A stretch of DNA of 64,000 nucleotides. It comes from Alcanivorax profundi (GTDB lineage: Bacteria; Pseudomonadota; Gammaproteobacteria; Pseudomonadales; Alcanivoracaceae). Location of the stretch: contig NZ_QYYA01000002.1 in NCBI RefSeq assembly GCF_003597125.1, forward strand, positions 636,156-700,155, read 5' to 3'. Numbering within the stretch: position 1 is the first letter of the stretch; every line of letters starts with the position of its first letter. A program made the translations under genes and the position numbers. The notes below the pieces were generated by a model. That model saw only the letters and a list, made by a program, of their open reading frames with translations. It did no database searches and had not been told where the DNA came from. Positions 25,955 to 41,600 of this stretch are shown here, piece after piece.

Positions 25955-27784
25955 TTATTCCACTGTCACCGACTTGGCCAGATTCCTTGGCTGGTCCACA
26001 TCGGTGCCGCGCAGCACGGCGACGTGGTAGCTGAGCAATTGCAGCGGCACGGTGTAGACGATGGGGGCGATGGTTTCTGGCACGGCGGGCATGTTGAGTA
26101 CGTGGATGCCTTCGCCTTCTTTAACGTGGGCGTTCTTGTCGGCGAACACATACAGCTCACCACCACGGGCACGCACTTCCTGCAGGTTGGATTTCAGTTT
26201 TTCCAGCAGTTCGTCGTTGGGTGCCACGGACACCACTGGCATTTCACTGTCGACCAGCGCCAGCGGACCATGCTTGAGCTCACCGGCGGCGTAGGCTTCT
26301 GCGTGGATGTAGGAAATTTCCTTGAGCTTGAGCGCACCTTCCAGTGCCACCGGGAATTGCACACCACGGCCCAGGAACAGTGCGTGATGTTTTTCCACGA
26401 AGTGCTCGGACAGTTTTTCGATGGGCTTATCCAGTGCGGCGGCCTGTTCGATCAGGTTCGGCAGCTGGCGCATTTCTGCCAGTACCGTTTCGATTTCGCT
26501 GTCGGCCAGACCCTTCTGGCGGCCCAGGGCCAATACCAGCATCAGCAGGCCGGCCAGCTGGGTGGTGAACGCCTTGGTGGACGCCACGCCAATTTCCGGG
26601 CCGGCCTTGGTGAGGAATACCAGCTCGGATTCGCGCACCAGTGAGGAGCTGTCCACGTTACAGATGGCCAGCCGGCCCACATAGTTGGGAGACTGGGTAT
26701 CACGCAGGGCAGCCAGGGTGTCGGCAGTTTCGCCACTCTGGGAAATGGTCACGAACAGGGTGCCTTCCGGTACCACATGTTTGCGGTAGCGGAATTCACT
26801 GGCCACTTCTACCTGGCAGGGGATGCCGGCAATGTCTTCGAGCCAGTAACGGGCCACCATACCTGCGTGGTAACTGGTGCCACAGGCCACGATCTGGACA
26901 GTTTTTACCTTGTCGAAAATGGCCGGGGCTTTTTCACCGAAGGCGTTGATCAACGTTGCCGGTGATTCGATACGGTCTTCCAGGGTTTTCTGGATGGCCG
27001 CCGGCTGCTCGAAGATTTCCTTCTGCATGTAGTGGCGGTATTCACCCTTTTCCGCATCTTCGTGGGTGCCGTCGAATTCGTGGGGCTCGCGGGTGACCGG
27101 GTTACCGTTGGCATCAACGATACGGACACCGTCGATGGTCAGCTCTGCCTGATCGCCTTCTTCCAGAAAGATAAAGCGGTTGGTGACGGGCAGCAGGGCC
27201 AGCTGGTCGGAGGCGATGTAGTTTTCATCGATGCCAAGCCCGATCACTAGCGGGCTGCCGGAACGGACGGTAACCAGCTTGTCCGGTTGCGCCTTGTGAA
27301 TCACACCCAGGGCGTAGGCGCCGTCGAGTTTCTTTGTCACTTGCTGCACGGCGGTGAACAGGTCTGCGCCGGTTTGCAGGGTCTGGTCGATGAGGTGAAC
27401 AATCACTTCGGTATCGGTCTGGGACTGGAAGGTGTAACCGTCGGCTTCCAGTGCGTCTTTCAGCTCCTGAAAGTTTTCGATGATGCCGTTATGGACCAGC
27501 GCCAGATCGTTGCCAGACATGTGCGGGTGGGCATTGGCTTCAGAGGGTTTACCGTGAGTCGCCCAGCGGGTGTGGGCGATACCGGTGAAACCGCTGGCCG
27601 CCTGTTCATTAACCGCATCTTCCAGCCCGGCCACCTTGCCCTGCCGACGTACCCGGGTAATCCCGCTGTCGTTGAGCAGCGCGACACCGGCACTGTCATA
27701 GCCCCGGTATTCCAGGCGCTTGAGTCCGGTGATCAGGATGTTGCCTACGTTACGCTGGGCGATGGCACCGACGATTCCACACAT
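25955..27784 (-). CDS. glmS: Glutamine-fructose-6-phosphate aminotransferase
   Basis: 609 residues. N-terminal Ntn glutaminase with Cys2 ([15 protein letters not shown]) and [10 protein letters not shown]; two SIS domains with [14 protein letters not shown] and [15 protein letters not shown]-terminal [11 protein letters not shown]. It makes glucosamine-6-phosphate, the first step to UDP-GlcNAc for peptidoglycan and lipopolysaccharide. It follows glmU on the same strand in the conserved ori-proximal block. Confidence 0.98.
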   Translation of the reverse strand: MCGIVGAIAQRNVGNILITGLKRLEYRGYDSAGVALLNDSGITRVRRQGKVAGLEDAVNEQAASGFTGIAHTRWATHGKPSEANAHPHMSGNDLALVHNGIIENFQELKDALEADGYTFQSQTDTEVIVHLIDQTLQTGADLFTAVQQVTKKLDGAYALGVIHKAQPDKLVTVRSGSPLVIGLGIDENYIASDQLALLPVTNRFIFLEEGDQAELTIDGVRIVDANGNPVTREPHEFDGTHEDAEKGEYRHYMQKEIFEQPAAIQKTLEDRIESPATLINAFGEKAPAIFDKVKTVQIVACGTSYHAGMVARYWLEDIAGIPCQVEVASEFRYRKHVVPEGTLFVTISQSGETADTLAALRDTQSPNYVGRLAICNVDSSSLVRESELVFLTKAGPEIGVASTKAFTTQLAGLLMLVLALGRQKGLADSEIETVLAEMRQLPNLIEQAAALDKPIEKLSEHFVEKHHALFLGRGVQFPVALEGALKLKEISYIHAEAYAAGELKHGPLALVDSEMPVVSVAPNDELLEKLKSNLQEVRARGGELYVFADKNAHVKEGEGIHVLNMPAVPETIAPIVYTVPLQLLSYHVAVLRGTDVDQPRNLAKSVTVE

Positions 27785-27883
27785 GCTTAATTTTCCCTAA
27801 CTCTGTTCCTGAATAGCGGTGTTATGACGGAGATGGGCTGACGCTTATTTCCGCCCTACGAATCAGCGACAAGCGACGGTTTC

Positions 27884-27913
27884 GCTGTCAACTGTCCACT
27901 ATCAACTGTCAAC
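27884..27913. repeat. Four-unit heptamer array overlapping the glmU stop
   Basis: GTCAACT, GTCCACT, ATCAACT, GTCAACT in tandem. It differs from the array at 25921 only by C/T transitions. The last unit contains the glmU stop codon. Confidence 0.6.
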
Positions 27914-29270
27914 TTTTCTTCGTGGGACGCTTCCAGTTGGCCACATTCCGTTGCTGACCGCGGGCCACGGCAAGGCCGTTGTCGTCCACGTCCTTGGTGA
28001 CGGTACTGCCCGCACCAACGGTTGCGTTTTCGCCGATGGTCACCGGGGCCACCAGTGACGAGTTGGAGCCGATGAAGGCACCATCTTTCATCACGGTCTG
28101 GAATTTGTTCACACCATCATAATTGCAGGTAATGGTGCCGGCTCCAACATTCACGCCCTTGCCAATTTGGCTGTCGCCGATGTAGGTCAGGTGATTCACT
28201 TTGGAGCCTTCGCCCACATAGGACTTCTTGGTCTCTACAAAGTTGCCGATCCTGGCTTTGTCCGCCAGTTCGGTGCCGGGGCGCAGGCGTGCGTAGGGCC
28301 CCACCGTGCAGTGGTCGCCCACTACCGCACCATCAATCAGGCTGTTGGCTTCGATGGCTGTACCCGCACCAATATTGGCGTCGCGGATGATGCAGTTGGG
28401 GCCAATGGTGACGCCCTCTTCGATGGTGACATCGCCTTCCAGTATTACGTTCACATCGATAATGACGTCACTGGCGATTTGTACGCTGCCACGGATATCC
28501 AGCCTGGCGGGATCACGGAGGGTGACCCCATCACGCATCAGCGATTCGGCCTGGGCCCGCTGAAAAATACGCTCGAGACGGGCCAGCTGGACACGGTCGT
28601 TGACCCCATCGACCTCCCAGGCGGATCCAGGCTGCAGGGTTTCCACATTCAGGCCAGACTGCACCGCCATGGCGATGACATCCGTCAGGTAATATTCACC
28701 CTGGGCATTGTTGCTGGACAGCTTCGGCAGGCAATCCGCCAGAAAACTGCGGGTACAGGCAAGGATACCGGTGTTGATCTCCTGGATACCCAGTTCGGCA
28801 TCGGAGGCATCTTTCTGTTCGACGATGCGCTGGACGTTATTCTGGCCATCACGGACGATACGGCCATAGCCGCTGGGGTCATCCAGGGTAAGGGTCATCA
28901 GTGCCAGCGTGTTGTCATCCACACAGGCGACAAATTCCTTGAGGGTTTCTGGACGGATGAGCGGTACGTCGCCGTAGAGCACCAGGACGATATCCTCGCT
29001 GACCAAGGGCATCGCCTGGGCGACAGCATGGCCCGTTCCGAGTTGTTCTGCCTGTTCCGCCCACTGCAGGTTATGGCCTTGCACGGTCTGCTGTACCTGG
29101 TCACCACCATGTCCATAAACCACGACCGTATTGGTCACCTCCAGGCTGGCGGCTGCATCGACGACGTGCTGAACCATCGCTTTGCCTGCCACTTCATGGA
29201 GAACCTTGGGCAGGGCGCTCTTCATGCGTGTGCCCTTGCCTGCCGCGAGAATGACTACCGCTAGACTCAT
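27909..29270 (-). CDS. glmU: Bifunctional N-acetylglucosamine-1-phosphate uridyltransferase/GlcN-1-P acetyltransferase
   Basis: 453 residues. The uridyltransferase domain starts LAVVILAAGKGTRMKSALPK; the C-terminal half is a left-handed beta helix with hexapeptide repeats (IGNFVETKKSYVGEGSKVNH, GAGTITCNYDG). It performs the last two steps of UDP-GlcNAc synthesis. It lies between the atp operon and glmS; an atp terminator at 29354-29386 separates it from atpC. Confidence 0.98.
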   Translation of the reverse strand: MSLAVVILAAGKGTRMKSALPKVLHEVAGKAMVQHVVDAAASLEVTNTVVVYGHGGDQVQQTVQGHNLQWAEQAEQLGTGHAVAQAMPLVSEDIVLVLYGDVPLIRPETLKEFVACVDDNTLALMTLTLDDPSGYGRIVRDGQNNVQRIVEQKDASDAELGIQEINTGILACTRSFLADCLPKLSSNNAQGEYYLTDVIAMAVQSGLNVETLQPGSAWEVDGVNDRVQLARLERIFQRAQAESLMRDGVTLRDPARLDIRGSVQIASDVIIDVNVILEGDVTIEEGVTIGPNCIIRDANIGAGTAIEANSLIDGAVVGDHCTVGPYARLRPGTELADKARIGNFVETKKSYVGEGSKVNHLTYIGDSQIGKGVNVGAGTITCNYDGVNKFQTVMKDGAFIGSNSSLVAPVTIGENATVGAGSTVTKDVDDNGLAVARGQQRNVANWKRPTKKS

Positions 29271-29353
29271 TAGCCTGTCCTTATTGCTTTACTGAGGTGT
29301 TCCAGACCTTCCCGGCCCGTTTGGCTTGCTGTTGTACGTCATCTTTATGACAG

Positions 29354-29386
29354 AAACAAAAAAGGGTAGCACCCGGCTACCCTTTC
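29354..29386 (-). terminator. Terminator of the atp operon
   Basis: Perfect 10-bp stem AAAGGGTAGC/GCTACCCTTT with loop ACCCG. The minus-strand side continues TTTGTTTC. It is 28 bases beyond the atpC stop. Confidence 0.9.
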
Positions 29387-29413
29387 TGTGTTGAAGATTT
29401 GCAAAAAGTGCCG

Positions 29414-29836
29414 TTACCGGCCCTTTTTCTTCAACTGTTGAATTGCACGCAACTGGGCAACAGCCTCGGCCAGCGTCGCGGCAGCACGGGAGTAATCCAT
29501 TTCGGAGTTCTTCCCTTCCAGCGCTTCTTTGGCGCGCTGTTTTGCCTGCTCGGCGGCAGCTTCGTCCATGTTGTCGGCACGTTCTGCCGTATCAGCAAGT
29601 ACGGTGACCAGCTTCGGCTGCACTTCCAGGAAGCCGCCAGATACGTAGAACACTTCTTCTTCACCATTCTGCTTCTTCACCCGTACCGGGCCCGGCTTGA
29701 GCCGGGTCAGCAGCGGGGCATGGCCTGGCATGATACCGAGGTCGCCTTCCACACCGGAAGCTACCACGATTTCTACCAGGCCGGAGAACAGCTGGCGTTC
29801 TGCACTAACAATGTCGCAATGCACGGTCATCGCCAT
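29414..29836 (-). CDS. atpC: ATP synthase F1 epsilon subunit
   Basis: 140 residues. N-terminal beta-sandwich ([33 protein letters not shown]) and a C-terminal helical hairpin ending in a lysine-rich tail. Regulates F1 rotation. GGGAG lies 7 bases before the ATG at 29836. Last gene of atpIBEFHAGDC. Confidence 0.97.
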   Translation of the reverse strand: MAMTVHCDIVSAERQLFSGLVEIVVASGVEGDLGIMPGHAPLLTRLKPGPVRVKKQNGEEEVFYVSGGFLEVQPKLVTVLADTAERADNMDEAAAEQAKQRAKEALEGKNSEMDYSRAAATLAEAVAQLRAIQQLKKKGR

Positions 29837-29856
29837 TTGTTGTCTCCCGGTGAAGG

Positions 29857-31251
<1,395 letters not shown>

Positions 31252-31281
31252 TTAACTTGCGTTTTTGCCGGGTCTATCAGT

Positions 31282-32142
31282 TTAGACCGCAGCAGCACCA
31301 CCAACGATTTCGGAGATTTCCTGCGTAATTGCAGCCTGGCGTGCCTTGTTGTACACCAACTGCAGATCACGAATGATGTCACCGGCATTATCGCTGGCCG
31401 CTTTCATCGCGATCATACGCGCTGCCTGCTCACAGGCATTGTTTTCAACCACACCCTGATAGACCTGTGATTCGATGAACCGCACCAGCAGTTCGTCGAG
31501 CAGCTCTTTCGGGGCAGGCTCGTAAATGTAGTCCCAGTGACGCTTCAACTCTTCTTCTTCGCCCGCTTCAAGCGGCAGAAGCTGAATGTTGGTCGGCGCC
31601 TGGGTCATGGTGTTCACGAATTCGTTGTACACGATGTACAGACGGTCGATGGCACCATTGTCATAGGCATCCAGCATTACCTTGATGGAACCGATCAGAT
31701 CGTTCAGGTGAGGAGTATCACCCAGACCGTTCACGGTCGCTTCCACATTGCCGCCTACGCTTTTGAAGAAAGACACACCTTTGGTACCCACTACGCAGTA
31801 CTGGGCCTTGGCGCCTTTTTCTTTCCACTCTTGCGCGCTTTTGACGACATTCTTGAGCAGGTTCACGTTGAGGCCACCGCAGAGACCCCGGTCGGAGGTC
31901 ACTACGATGTAGCCAACGTTTTTGACTTCCCGCTCTTGCAGGTAGCTGTGCCGGTATTCCAGATCGGCATTGGCCAGATGGGCAACCACCTGACGCATGC
32001 GGCTGGCGTAGGGCTTGGAAGCCGCCATACGCTCTTGTGCCTTACGCATCTTGGAAGCTGCCACCATTTCCATTGCACGGGTAATCTTCTTCGTGCTCTG
32101 GACGCTGGCAATCTTGCCTTTGATCTCTTTACCGCTGGCCAT
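31282..32142 (-). CDS. atpG: ATP synthase F1 gamma subunit
   Basis: 286 residues. N-terminal [20 protein letters not shown] and C-terminal [20 protein letters not shown] form the rotor coiled coil; [11 protein letters not shown] is conserved. It couples ring rotation to catalysis. Located between atpA and atpD. Confidence 0.98.
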   Translation of the reverse strand: MASGKEIKGKIASVQSTKKITRAMEMVAASKMRKAQERMAASKPYASRMRQVVAHLANADLEYRHSYLQEREVKNVGYIVVTSDRGLCGGLNVNLLKNVVKSAQEWKEKGAKAQYCVVGTKGVSFFKSVGGNVEATVNGLGDTPHLNDLIGSIKVMLDAYDNGAIDRLYIVYNEFVNTMTQAPTNIQLLPLEAGEEEELKRHWDYIYEPAPKELLDELLVRFIESQVYQGVVENNACEQAARMIAMKAASDNAGDIIRDLQLVYNKARQAAITQEISEIVGGAAAV

Positions 32143-32165
32143 AGGAAGTACCTTTTATCAGCGAA

Positions 32166-33710
32166 TTACCAGGTCTGGGTGGCTTTGAACTGATCGAGAG
32201 ATTCCTTGATCTCACCCTCGATGTCGCCGTTGTAGTCACCCTTCTCGTTGATCTTGTCCATCAACGCTTTCTTTTCGCTGTTCATGTAGTCCAGCATGGC
32301 CGTTTCGAAGGAACCGATTTTCTCGATTTCGATACCTTTCAGGTAACCTTCGTTAGCGGCGTACAGAACAACACCCATCTCAGCAACGCTCAGCGGGCTG
32401 TACTGCTTCTGCTTCATCAGCTCGGTAACGGCCTGACCATGTTCCAGCTGCTCACGAGTGGAATCATCCAGGTCGGAAGCGAACTGGGCGAAGGCCGCCA
32501 GTTCACGGTACTGAGCCAGTGCCAGACGGATACCACCGCCGAGCTTCTTGACGATCTTGGTCTGGGCTGCACCACCTACACGGGATACAGACACACCGGC
32601 GTTCATGGCCGGACGTACGCCGGAGTTGAACAGGTCGGTTTCCAGGAAGATCTGACCATCGGTGATGGAGATCACGTTGGTCGGTACGAATGCAGATACG
32701 TCACCACCCTGGGTTTCGATGATCGGCAGGGCGGTCAGAGAACCGGTTTTGCCTTTCACTTCACCGTTGGTGAACTTCTCTACGTATTCTTCGCTGACCT
32801 TGGCGGCGCGCTCCAGCAGACGGGAGTGCAGGTAGAACACGTCACCAGGATAAGCTTCACGGCCCGGCGGACGACGCAGCAGCAGGGAGATCTGACGATA
32901 CGCCCAGGCTTGCTTGGTCAGGTCATCGTATACGATCAGGGCATCTTCACCGCGGTCGCGGAAGTATTCGCCCATGGCGCAACCGGCAAACGGTGCCAGG
33001 AACTGCATGGAAGCCGGATCGGAAGCGGAAGCGGCAACGATGATGGTGTGATCCATTGCACCGTGCTCTTCCAGCTTGCGTACCACGTTGGCGATGGTGG
33101 ACTGCTTCTGGCCAACCGCAACGTAGATACACTTAACGCCAGTGCCCTTCTGGGCAATGATGGAGTCGACGGCTACCGCGGTCTTACCGATCTGACGGTC
33201 GCCAATGATCAGCTCACGCTGACCACGACCGATCGGCACCATGGAGTCGATCGCCTTGTAGCCAGTCTGAACCGGCTCGTTAACTTCCTTACGCCAGATA
33301 ACGCCAGGAGCAACCTTTTCTACCGCGTCAGAAGCGGAAGCGTTGATCGGGCCTTTGCCATCGATCGGGTTACCCAGGGCGTCAACAACGCGACCCAGCA
33401 GCTCCGGACCAACCGGAACTTCCAGGATGCGGCCAGTACAACGTACCTTCTGACCTTCGGCCAGGCTCAGGTAGTCGCCCAGTACCACGGCGCCAACGGA
33501 ATCCTGCTCGAGGTTAAGGGCCATGCCATAGATGCCGCCCTCAAACTCGATCATCTCACCGAACATGACATCGGCAAGACCGTGAATACGCACGATACCA
33601 TCGGATACGGAAACCACCGTACCTTCGTTACGTGCTTCGGTGGAGGTATCAAGTTTCGCGATGCGCGACTTGATAATCTCGCTGATTTCGGACGGGTTGA
33701 GTTGCTGCAT
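32166..33710 (-). CDS. atpA: ATP synthase F1 alpha subunit
   Basis: 514 residues, close to the E. coli length. Nucleotide-binding loop [30 protein letters not shown] and the [20 protein letters not shown] signature are intact. It holds the non-catalytic nucleotide sites of F1. Between atpH and atpG. Confidence 0.98.
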   Translation of the reverse strand: MQQLNPSEISEIIKSRIAKLDTSTEARNEGTVVSVSDGIVRIHGLADVMFGEMIEFEGGIYGMALNLEQDSVGAVVLGDYLSLAEGQKVRCTGRILEVPVGPELLGRVVDALGNPIDGKGPINASASDAVEKVAPGVIWRKEVNEPVQTGYKAIDSMVPIGRGQRELIIGDRQIGKTAVAVDSIIAQKGTGVKCIYVAVGQKQSTIANVVRKLEEHGAMDHTIIVAASASDPASMQFLAPFAGCAMGEYFRDRGEDALIVYDDLTKQAWAYRQISLLLRRPPGREAYPGDVFYLHSRLLERAAKVSEEYVEKFTNGEVKGKTGSLTALPIIETQGGDVSAFVPTNVISITDGQIFLETDLFNSGVRPAMNAGVSVSRVGGAAQTKIVKKLGGGIRLALAQYRELAAFAQFASDLDDSTREQLEHGQAVTELMKQKQYSPLSVAEMGVVLYAANEGYLKGIEIEKIGSFETAMLDYMNSEKKALMDKINEKGDYNGDIEGEIKESLDQFKATQTW

Positions 33711-33726
33711 CTCTAATCCCTCAAAC

Positions 33727-34263
33727 TCAAGAGTTCAGTTGCTCTGCCAGACGGTTAAGTCGGCCACGCACACTGCCATCAATTACGGTATCGCCGGCTC
33801 GCACCAGCACGCCTCCAATCAGTGACTGGTCCACAGACGTGGTGACATTCACGTCGGTGCCAAGGCGTTTTTTCAAAGCGGCTACCAGCTTTTCGGCAAC
33901 AGCGTCGTCCATCTCGAACGCGGAGACCAGCTCCACGTCGGTGAACTGCTGTTCCGCTGCCAGAAGCGCGTGGAACAGTTCCAGGATGACCGGCAACAGC
34001 GGCAGACGCTTGTTGTGCGCCAGCTGCGCAATGAAATTGCGCCCGCTTTCGTCCAGTTCGTCGCCACAGACTTCTGCAAAGGCAGAAACCTTGGCGGCGT
34101 CATCCAGTTCCGGCTGGTCAAGGTAGGCACGCATGCTGGCATCACCTGCCACTGCTGCTGCCAGGCCCAGCATCTTTTCCCACTTGTCCAGGGCGCCTTG
34201 TTCCTTTGCAAAAACAAAGGCGGCCTTGGCGTAGGGGCGTGCGATGGTGGTCAGTTCAGCCAT
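33727..34263 (-). CDS. atpH: ATP synthase F1 delta subunit
   Basis: 178 residues. Begins [20 protein letters not shown] and ends with the conserved [20 protein letters not shown]. It links F1 to the b-subunit stalk. Adjacent to atpF and atpA in the standard order. Confidence 0.97.
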   Translation of the reverse strand: MAELTTIARPYAKAAFVFAKEQGALDKWEKMLGLAAAVAGDASMRAYLDQPELDDAAKVSAFAEVCGDELDESGRNFIAQLAHNKRLPLLPVILELFHALLAAEQQFTDVELVSAFEMDDAVAEKLVAALKKRLGTDVNVTTSVDQSLIGGVLVRAGDTVIDGSVRGRLNRLAEQLNS

Positions 34264-34278
34264 GGGTTACCCGTAGTC

Positions 34279-34749
34279 TCAGAGTTCAGCCGCCAGCTGC
34301 TCAAGCATCTGCTTGTGCGCGTCCTGGTTTACTTCGCCGCCCAGTACCTTCTCGGCACCAGACAACGCCAGGGCTGCCACTTCTTTACGCAGCTGCTCGC
34401 GAGCCTGATTAACTTCTTGGTCAATCTCAGACTGGGCTTTGGCTACCAGACGCTCACCTTCGGTGCGCGCGGCTTCTTTAGCCTCATCCACAATCTGATT
34501 AGCCCGGCGATTGGCCTGATCAATGATTTCGGCCGCCTTCTCTTTTGCTTCTTTGAGATTGGCGGTCGCCTTTTCCTGGGCCAGTTCCAGATCGCGCTCA
34601 GCACGATCTGCGGCGCTCAGGCCCTCGGCAATTTTCTGCTTGCGCTCTTCCAGGGCCCGGGAAATGGGCGGCCAGACGAACTTCATGCAGAAGAATACGA
34701 ACAGAGCGAACCAGATAGCCTGGCCGATGATCGTCATGTTGATGTTCAT
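34279..34749 (-). CDS. atpF: ATP synthase F0 b subunit
   Basis: 156 residues, as in E. coli. One N-terminal TM helix ([20 protein letters not shown]) followed by a long charged coiled coil rich in Ala, Glu and Lys. It forms the peripheral stalk. Between atpE and atpH. Confidence 0.97.
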   Translation of the reverse strand: MNINMTIIGQAIWFALFVFFCMKFVWPPISRALEERKQKIAEGLSAADRAERDLELAQEKATANLKEAKEKAAEIIDQANRRANQIVDEAKEAARTEGERLVAKAQSEIDQEVNQAREQLRKEVAALALSGAEKVLGGEVNQDAHKQMLEQLAAEL

Positions 34750-34798
34750 GCCATCACCTCAATCGCGTTAGGTAATTTACCGGATCAAACGCGATCGA

Positions 34799-35050
<252 letters not shown>

Positions 35051-35076
35051 TTAATTAAAAACCGGTTTAAAAAATC

Positions 35077-36430
<1,354 letters not shown>

Positions 36431-36825
36431 CGTGAAGCCTCTGGGCTGATGCATGTTGATGCCGCACCAGGCGCAAGGTCTTGGGCACCCCTGATCGTTA
36501 GCGCGGCGAAGTATATGGAGTTGGCACGCAAGTGGCAACCGTAGAGCGTGGATTGTTGGTCAATGTTCGACCATGGTCGAGCCGTTTTCGCAGCAGGATC
36601 GCTGCGGGTTTCGCCTGAACTAAGTTCAAATCCACAAAGAGACAAATTTGAATTTTTCGTTTACTCGTAAAGGCGGGGCGAGGACAGCTGCCCATTGAAG
36701 GCTGGCGGCACGTTCAGGCAACAAGTGGCGGCCACGGAGGACCGCCGCATTTGCCACCTTCAGGAGCGGCAACCGCACCCACGCCGGACACGCCTTGTTG
36801 CAATTCGGCTGGCTGAGAAGGTGGG
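36431..36825. other. atpI/parB intergenic region with palindrome
   Basis: No credible gene. It must carry the atp promoter. At 36567-36580 lies a perfect 14-bp palindrome TCGACCATGGTCGA, about 137 bases before the atpI start. I could not identify convincing -35/-10 boxes or a clear parB terminator. Confidence 0.5.
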
Positions 36826-37743
36826 TTACTTGATATGGGCGAGGATGCCGTCGAGCTCGTCCAGGTTGTTGTAGCTGATCACCAGCTTGCCCTTGCCCCC
36901 CTGGCCCGACTGGATCTGTACCGGCGCCCCAAGGCGATCGGACAGGTCGTTGACCAGCGCTTTCACGTTGGGGTCTTCCTTGGGGGCGGCCGGTTTGGCG
37001 GGTTTGGCCTTTTCGTAGTCACGCACCAGCTCTTCGGTCTGACGGACGGACAACCCCTTGGCTACCACGGTGCGGGCCGCATCGATCTGCTTGTTGCCAT
37101 CCAGTGCCAGCAGGGCACGGGCATGGCCCATTTCCAGGTCGCCGTGTTCCAGCAGCTTTTTGACGTCAGGCTCCAGGCTCATCAGGCGCAGCAGGTTGGT
37201 GACCATGGCGCGGGATTTACCTACGGCGTCAGCCACTTGCTGATGGGTCAGGCCGAATTCTTCTTTAAGGCGACCCAGGGCAATGGCTTCTTCCATGGGA
37301 TTGAGGTTTTCCCGCTGGATGTTCTCGATCAGCGCCATGGCAATGGCGGCTTCGTCCGGGACTTCGCGCACTACCGCCGGGATGGTGTCCAGCTCGGCCA
37401 TCTGGGCGGCACGCCAGCGACGCTCACCGGCGATGATCTCGTAGCGCTTTTCGCCGAGCGGGCGCACCACGATGGGCTGCATGACCCCCTGGGCACGAAT
37501 GGATTCGGCCAGCTCTTCGAGGGCATCCGGAGACATGTCACGGCGCGGCTGGTAGCGGCCACGCTCCATGTATTCCACCGGCAGGTGGCGCAATTCACCG
37601 TCGCGGGGTGGCTGAGTCACCGGATCCGGTTGCTCACCAGCCTCCACACTCACTTCGTCCTGCTGCCGTTGCTGGTAGGACTCATTACTGCTGAGCAGGG
37701 CATCCAGGCCCTTGCTGAGACCGCGTTTACGCTTTGCCGCCAT
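36826..37743 (-). CDS. parB: Chromosome partitioning protein ParB
   Basis: 305 residues. N-terminal ParA-interacting segment KRGLSKGLDALLSS, CTPase boxes (VRPLGEKRYEIIAGERRWRA, IENIQRENLNPMEEA) and helix-turn-helix LTHQQVADAVGKSRAMVTNL. ParB loads as a clamp at parS sites near the origin. The ATG at 37743 has AAGGA upstream; a longer frame would read through a REP palindrome. Separated from parA by 114 bases holding that REP pair. Confidence 0.97.
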   Translation of the reverse strand: MAAKRKRGLSKGLDALLSSNESYQQRQQDEVSVEAGEQPDPVTQPPRDGELRHLPVEYMERGRYQPRRDMSPDALEELAESIRAQGVMQPIVVRPLGEKRYEIIAGERRWRAAQMAELDTIPAVVREVPDEAAIAMALIENIQRENLNPMEEAIALGRLKEEFGLTHQQVADAVGKSRAMVTNLLRLMSLEPDVKKLLEHGDLEMGHARALLALDGNKQIDAARTVVAKGLSVRQTEELVRDYEKAKPAKPAAPKEDPNVKALVNDLSDRLGAPVQIQSGQGGKGKLVISYNNLDELDGILAHIK

Positions 37744-37760
37744 GGTGGTTCCTTGTTCTT

Positions 37761-37832
37761 CTGTGGGAGCGGTGGTTCCACCGCGATCCCCGTTCCAGTG
37801 TGAAAATCGCGGTCGAACGACCGCTCCCACAG
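37761..37832. repeat. REP pair between parA and parB
   Basis: Two inverted units, GTGGGAGCGGTGGTTCCACC and GGTCGAACGACCGCTCCCAC, separated by about 20 bases. This could form a long hairpin on the parAB transcript and lower parB expression relative to parA. Confidence 0.75.
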
Positions 37833-37857
37833 GTAATGCGTGTCATCTGCCGTGCAA

Positions 37858-38655
37858 TTACGATGCCGCGGCAGGTTGAGTCTTGAGGGCCTGTTCGCGG
37901 CGCAGGATTTCGCCGGCCAGTGCCAGGTAGCTTACCGCACCACGGGACTTGGGATCATAGGTAATCACCGGGGCGCCGTGGCTGGGAGCCTCCGCCAGCC
38001 GCACGTTGCGCGGAATGATGGTGCGGTACACCTTGTCACCAAAGTGGCTGATCAGCTGGTTGGAGACATCGTTGGAAAGGCTGTTGCGCGGATCGTACAT
38101 GGTGCGCAACAGGCCGCCGATGTGCAGCTTGGGGTTCAGCACGGTGCGGATTTTTTCGATGGTGTTCATTAGGGCCGTGAGACCTTCCAGGGCGTAGTAT
38201 TCGCACTGGATCGGCACGATCACCGAGTCTGCCGCGGTCAGGGCATTCACCGTGAGCATATTGAGGCTCGGCGGGCAGTCGATGAGGATATAGTCGTAAT
38301 TGTCACGGATGCGGGCCAGCGCGTTGCGCAGGCGGAACTCACGGGATTTCATGTCCAGCAGCTGGACTTCCGCCGCCGTCAGGTCGCCGTTGGCGGTGAT
38401 CAGGTCGAAGCCGCTGTCTTCCGGGGTGTTGACGATGGCCTTTTCGGTGGGCACTTCGTCACACAGTACGTCGTAGATGGTGTAGTCGGTGTCGAACTTG
38501 TCCACACCGGAACCGGTGGTTGCGTTCCCCTGGGGATCAATGTCTACCAGCAACACCTTCTTGCGGGTGGCCGCCAGTGACGCCGCCAGGTTCACACTGC
38601 TGGTGGTTTTCCCCACGCCGCCTTTCTGATTGGCTACGGCAAATACGGTGGTCAC
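37858..38655 (-). CDS. parA: Chromosome partitioning ATPase ParA (Soj)
   Basis: 265 residues. Deviant Walker A KGGVGKTTSSVNLAASLA, then LLVDIDPQGNATTG and DYILIDCPPSLNMLT. ParA ATPase segregates origins with ParB. GTG at 38655 has AAGGAG 6 bases upstream and is preferred to the ATG 12 codons earlier. Precedes parB in the conserved mnmG-rsmG-parA-parB order. Confidence 0.97.
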   Translation of the reverse strand: MTTVFAVANQKGGVGKTTSSVNLAASLAATRKKVLLVDIDPQGNATTGSGVDKFDTDYTIYDVLCDEVPTEKAIVNTPEDSGFDLITANGDLTAAEVQLLDMKSREFRLRNALARIRDNYDYILIDCPPSLNMLTVNALTAADSVIVPIQCEYYALEGLTALMNTIEKIRTVLNPKLHIGGLLRTMYDPRNSLSNDVSNQLISHFGDKVYRTIIPRNVRLAEAPSHGAPVITYDPKSRGAVSYLALAGEILRREQALKTQPAAAS

Positions 38656-38750
38656 GCTGTTCTCCTTATTGAGACATTGCGGCTCCGCCATGCGGGCGGA
38701 TCAGACCGCTGTGGAAGCCAGCCTGCTGGCGATTTGCGCTGTCGCAACGA

Positions 38751-38775
38751 AAATCGCTTGCAGGCAAGCTCCCAC
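38751..38775. repeat. REP element between rsmG and parA
   Basis: AATCGCTTGCAGGCAAGCTC palindrome then CCAC, same type as at 13594. Confidence 0.65.
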
Positions 38776-38804
38776 ACTCCATTCGGCAATGCCGGGCACG
38801 GGCA

Positions 38805-39427
38805 TCAGGCCTTGCTTACCACCACCAGGGTGCGGGGTTCGTCCAGACCCGGCACGGTCAGGGTGTGGTGATGCCCTTGCCATTGTGCCGGCAGGGTCGC
38901 CAGTTCGTCTTCCGTGCTGGCCGCTTTCATGGCCAGTAGCCGGGTATTGTCGGTCATTATGGACGTCATGAGCGCCAGCATGTCCGACAAGGAGGCAAAG
39001 GCCCGACAAATTATCTGTGATGGCGCTTTACGGTACTGTTCCACGCGACCGTGTACAACCTCCACGTTATCCAGCCCCAGTTCCCGGCGGGCCTGGCGCA
39101 CAAAGCGGGTTTTCTTGCCGTTGGAATCCAGCAGGGTGAACGACTGCTGCGGGCGGGATACCGCGAGGATAATGCCGGGAATGCCAGCGCCGGTCCCCAC
39201 ATCCAGAGTATCGCCCTCGCCCACGAACGGCAGCACCGCCAGCGAGTCGAGCAGGTGGCGGGTCACCATTTCCTGCGGGTCGCGGATGGCGGTGAGGTTG
39301 TAGGCCTGGTTCCATTTGACCAGCAGTTCCACGTAGTGGATCAGCTGGCGTTGCTGGTCGTCGCTGAGGGGCAGGCCGAGGGTGTCGATCCCCCGGGCCA
39401 GAGTGTCAGCCAGTTGTGCGGGCAGGC

Positions 39428-39431
<4 letters not shown>
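38805..39431 (-). CDS. rsmG: 16S rRNA (guanine-N7) methyltransferase RsmG (GidB)
   Basis: 208 residues. SAM-binding [16 protein letters not shown] and [20 protein letters not shown] are diagnostic. It methylates G527 of 16S rRNA (E. coli numbering). The start overlaps the mnmG stop by 4 bases, so translation is coupled. Confidence 0.97.
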
Positions 39432-41323
<1,892 letters not shown>

Positions 41324-41380
41324 CTGACAACAACCTTGCAGGTTTGCCTGCTGCTCAAAATATGATCAAAGGGGCGCGAT

Positions 41381-41408
41381 AGTATAGAAAGAACGCCCCA
41401 CGCCGCAA
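41381..41408 (-). promoter_or_regulatory. Candidate promoter of mnmG
   Basis: Minus strand TTGCGG, 16-base spacer, TATACT, about 58 bases before the ATG. Matches the sigma-70 consensus reasonably; no experimental support visible. Confidence 0.4.
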
Positions 41409-41432
41409 GTGTCACGCGTCTCACACCATGCC

Positions 41433-41600
41433 GTAGGAGCGTCGCTCGCGGCGCGATAACCCACTGCGTTTAAACCGGATTTACCACAGAGCGCGCAGAG
41501 GTCACTAAGGAAACACGGTTTTCTCTGTGAACCCAGTGCGCGCTGTGGTGGAAAGGTTTTTGATCCTGGTTTGGAATCGCGCCGCAAGCGACGCTCCTAC
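41433..41600. mobile_element. MITE-like composite element, copy 1
   Basis: REP arms GAGCGTCGCTCGCGGCGC (41433-41459) and its inverse (41577-41600) enclose a core with inverted ACCACAG-GCGCGC arms (41483-41496 and 41538-41549) and TTTGATCCTGGT. The element at 52537 reads the same in opposite orientation. Confidence 0.6.

Noticed and set aside
25953..27790. Open frames antisense to glmS
   Set aside because: They follow the codon structure of glmS and have no independent coding evidence.
39036..39051. parS-like sequence in rsmG
   Set aside because: TGTTCCACG half-site is present but the other half does not match the palindrome.
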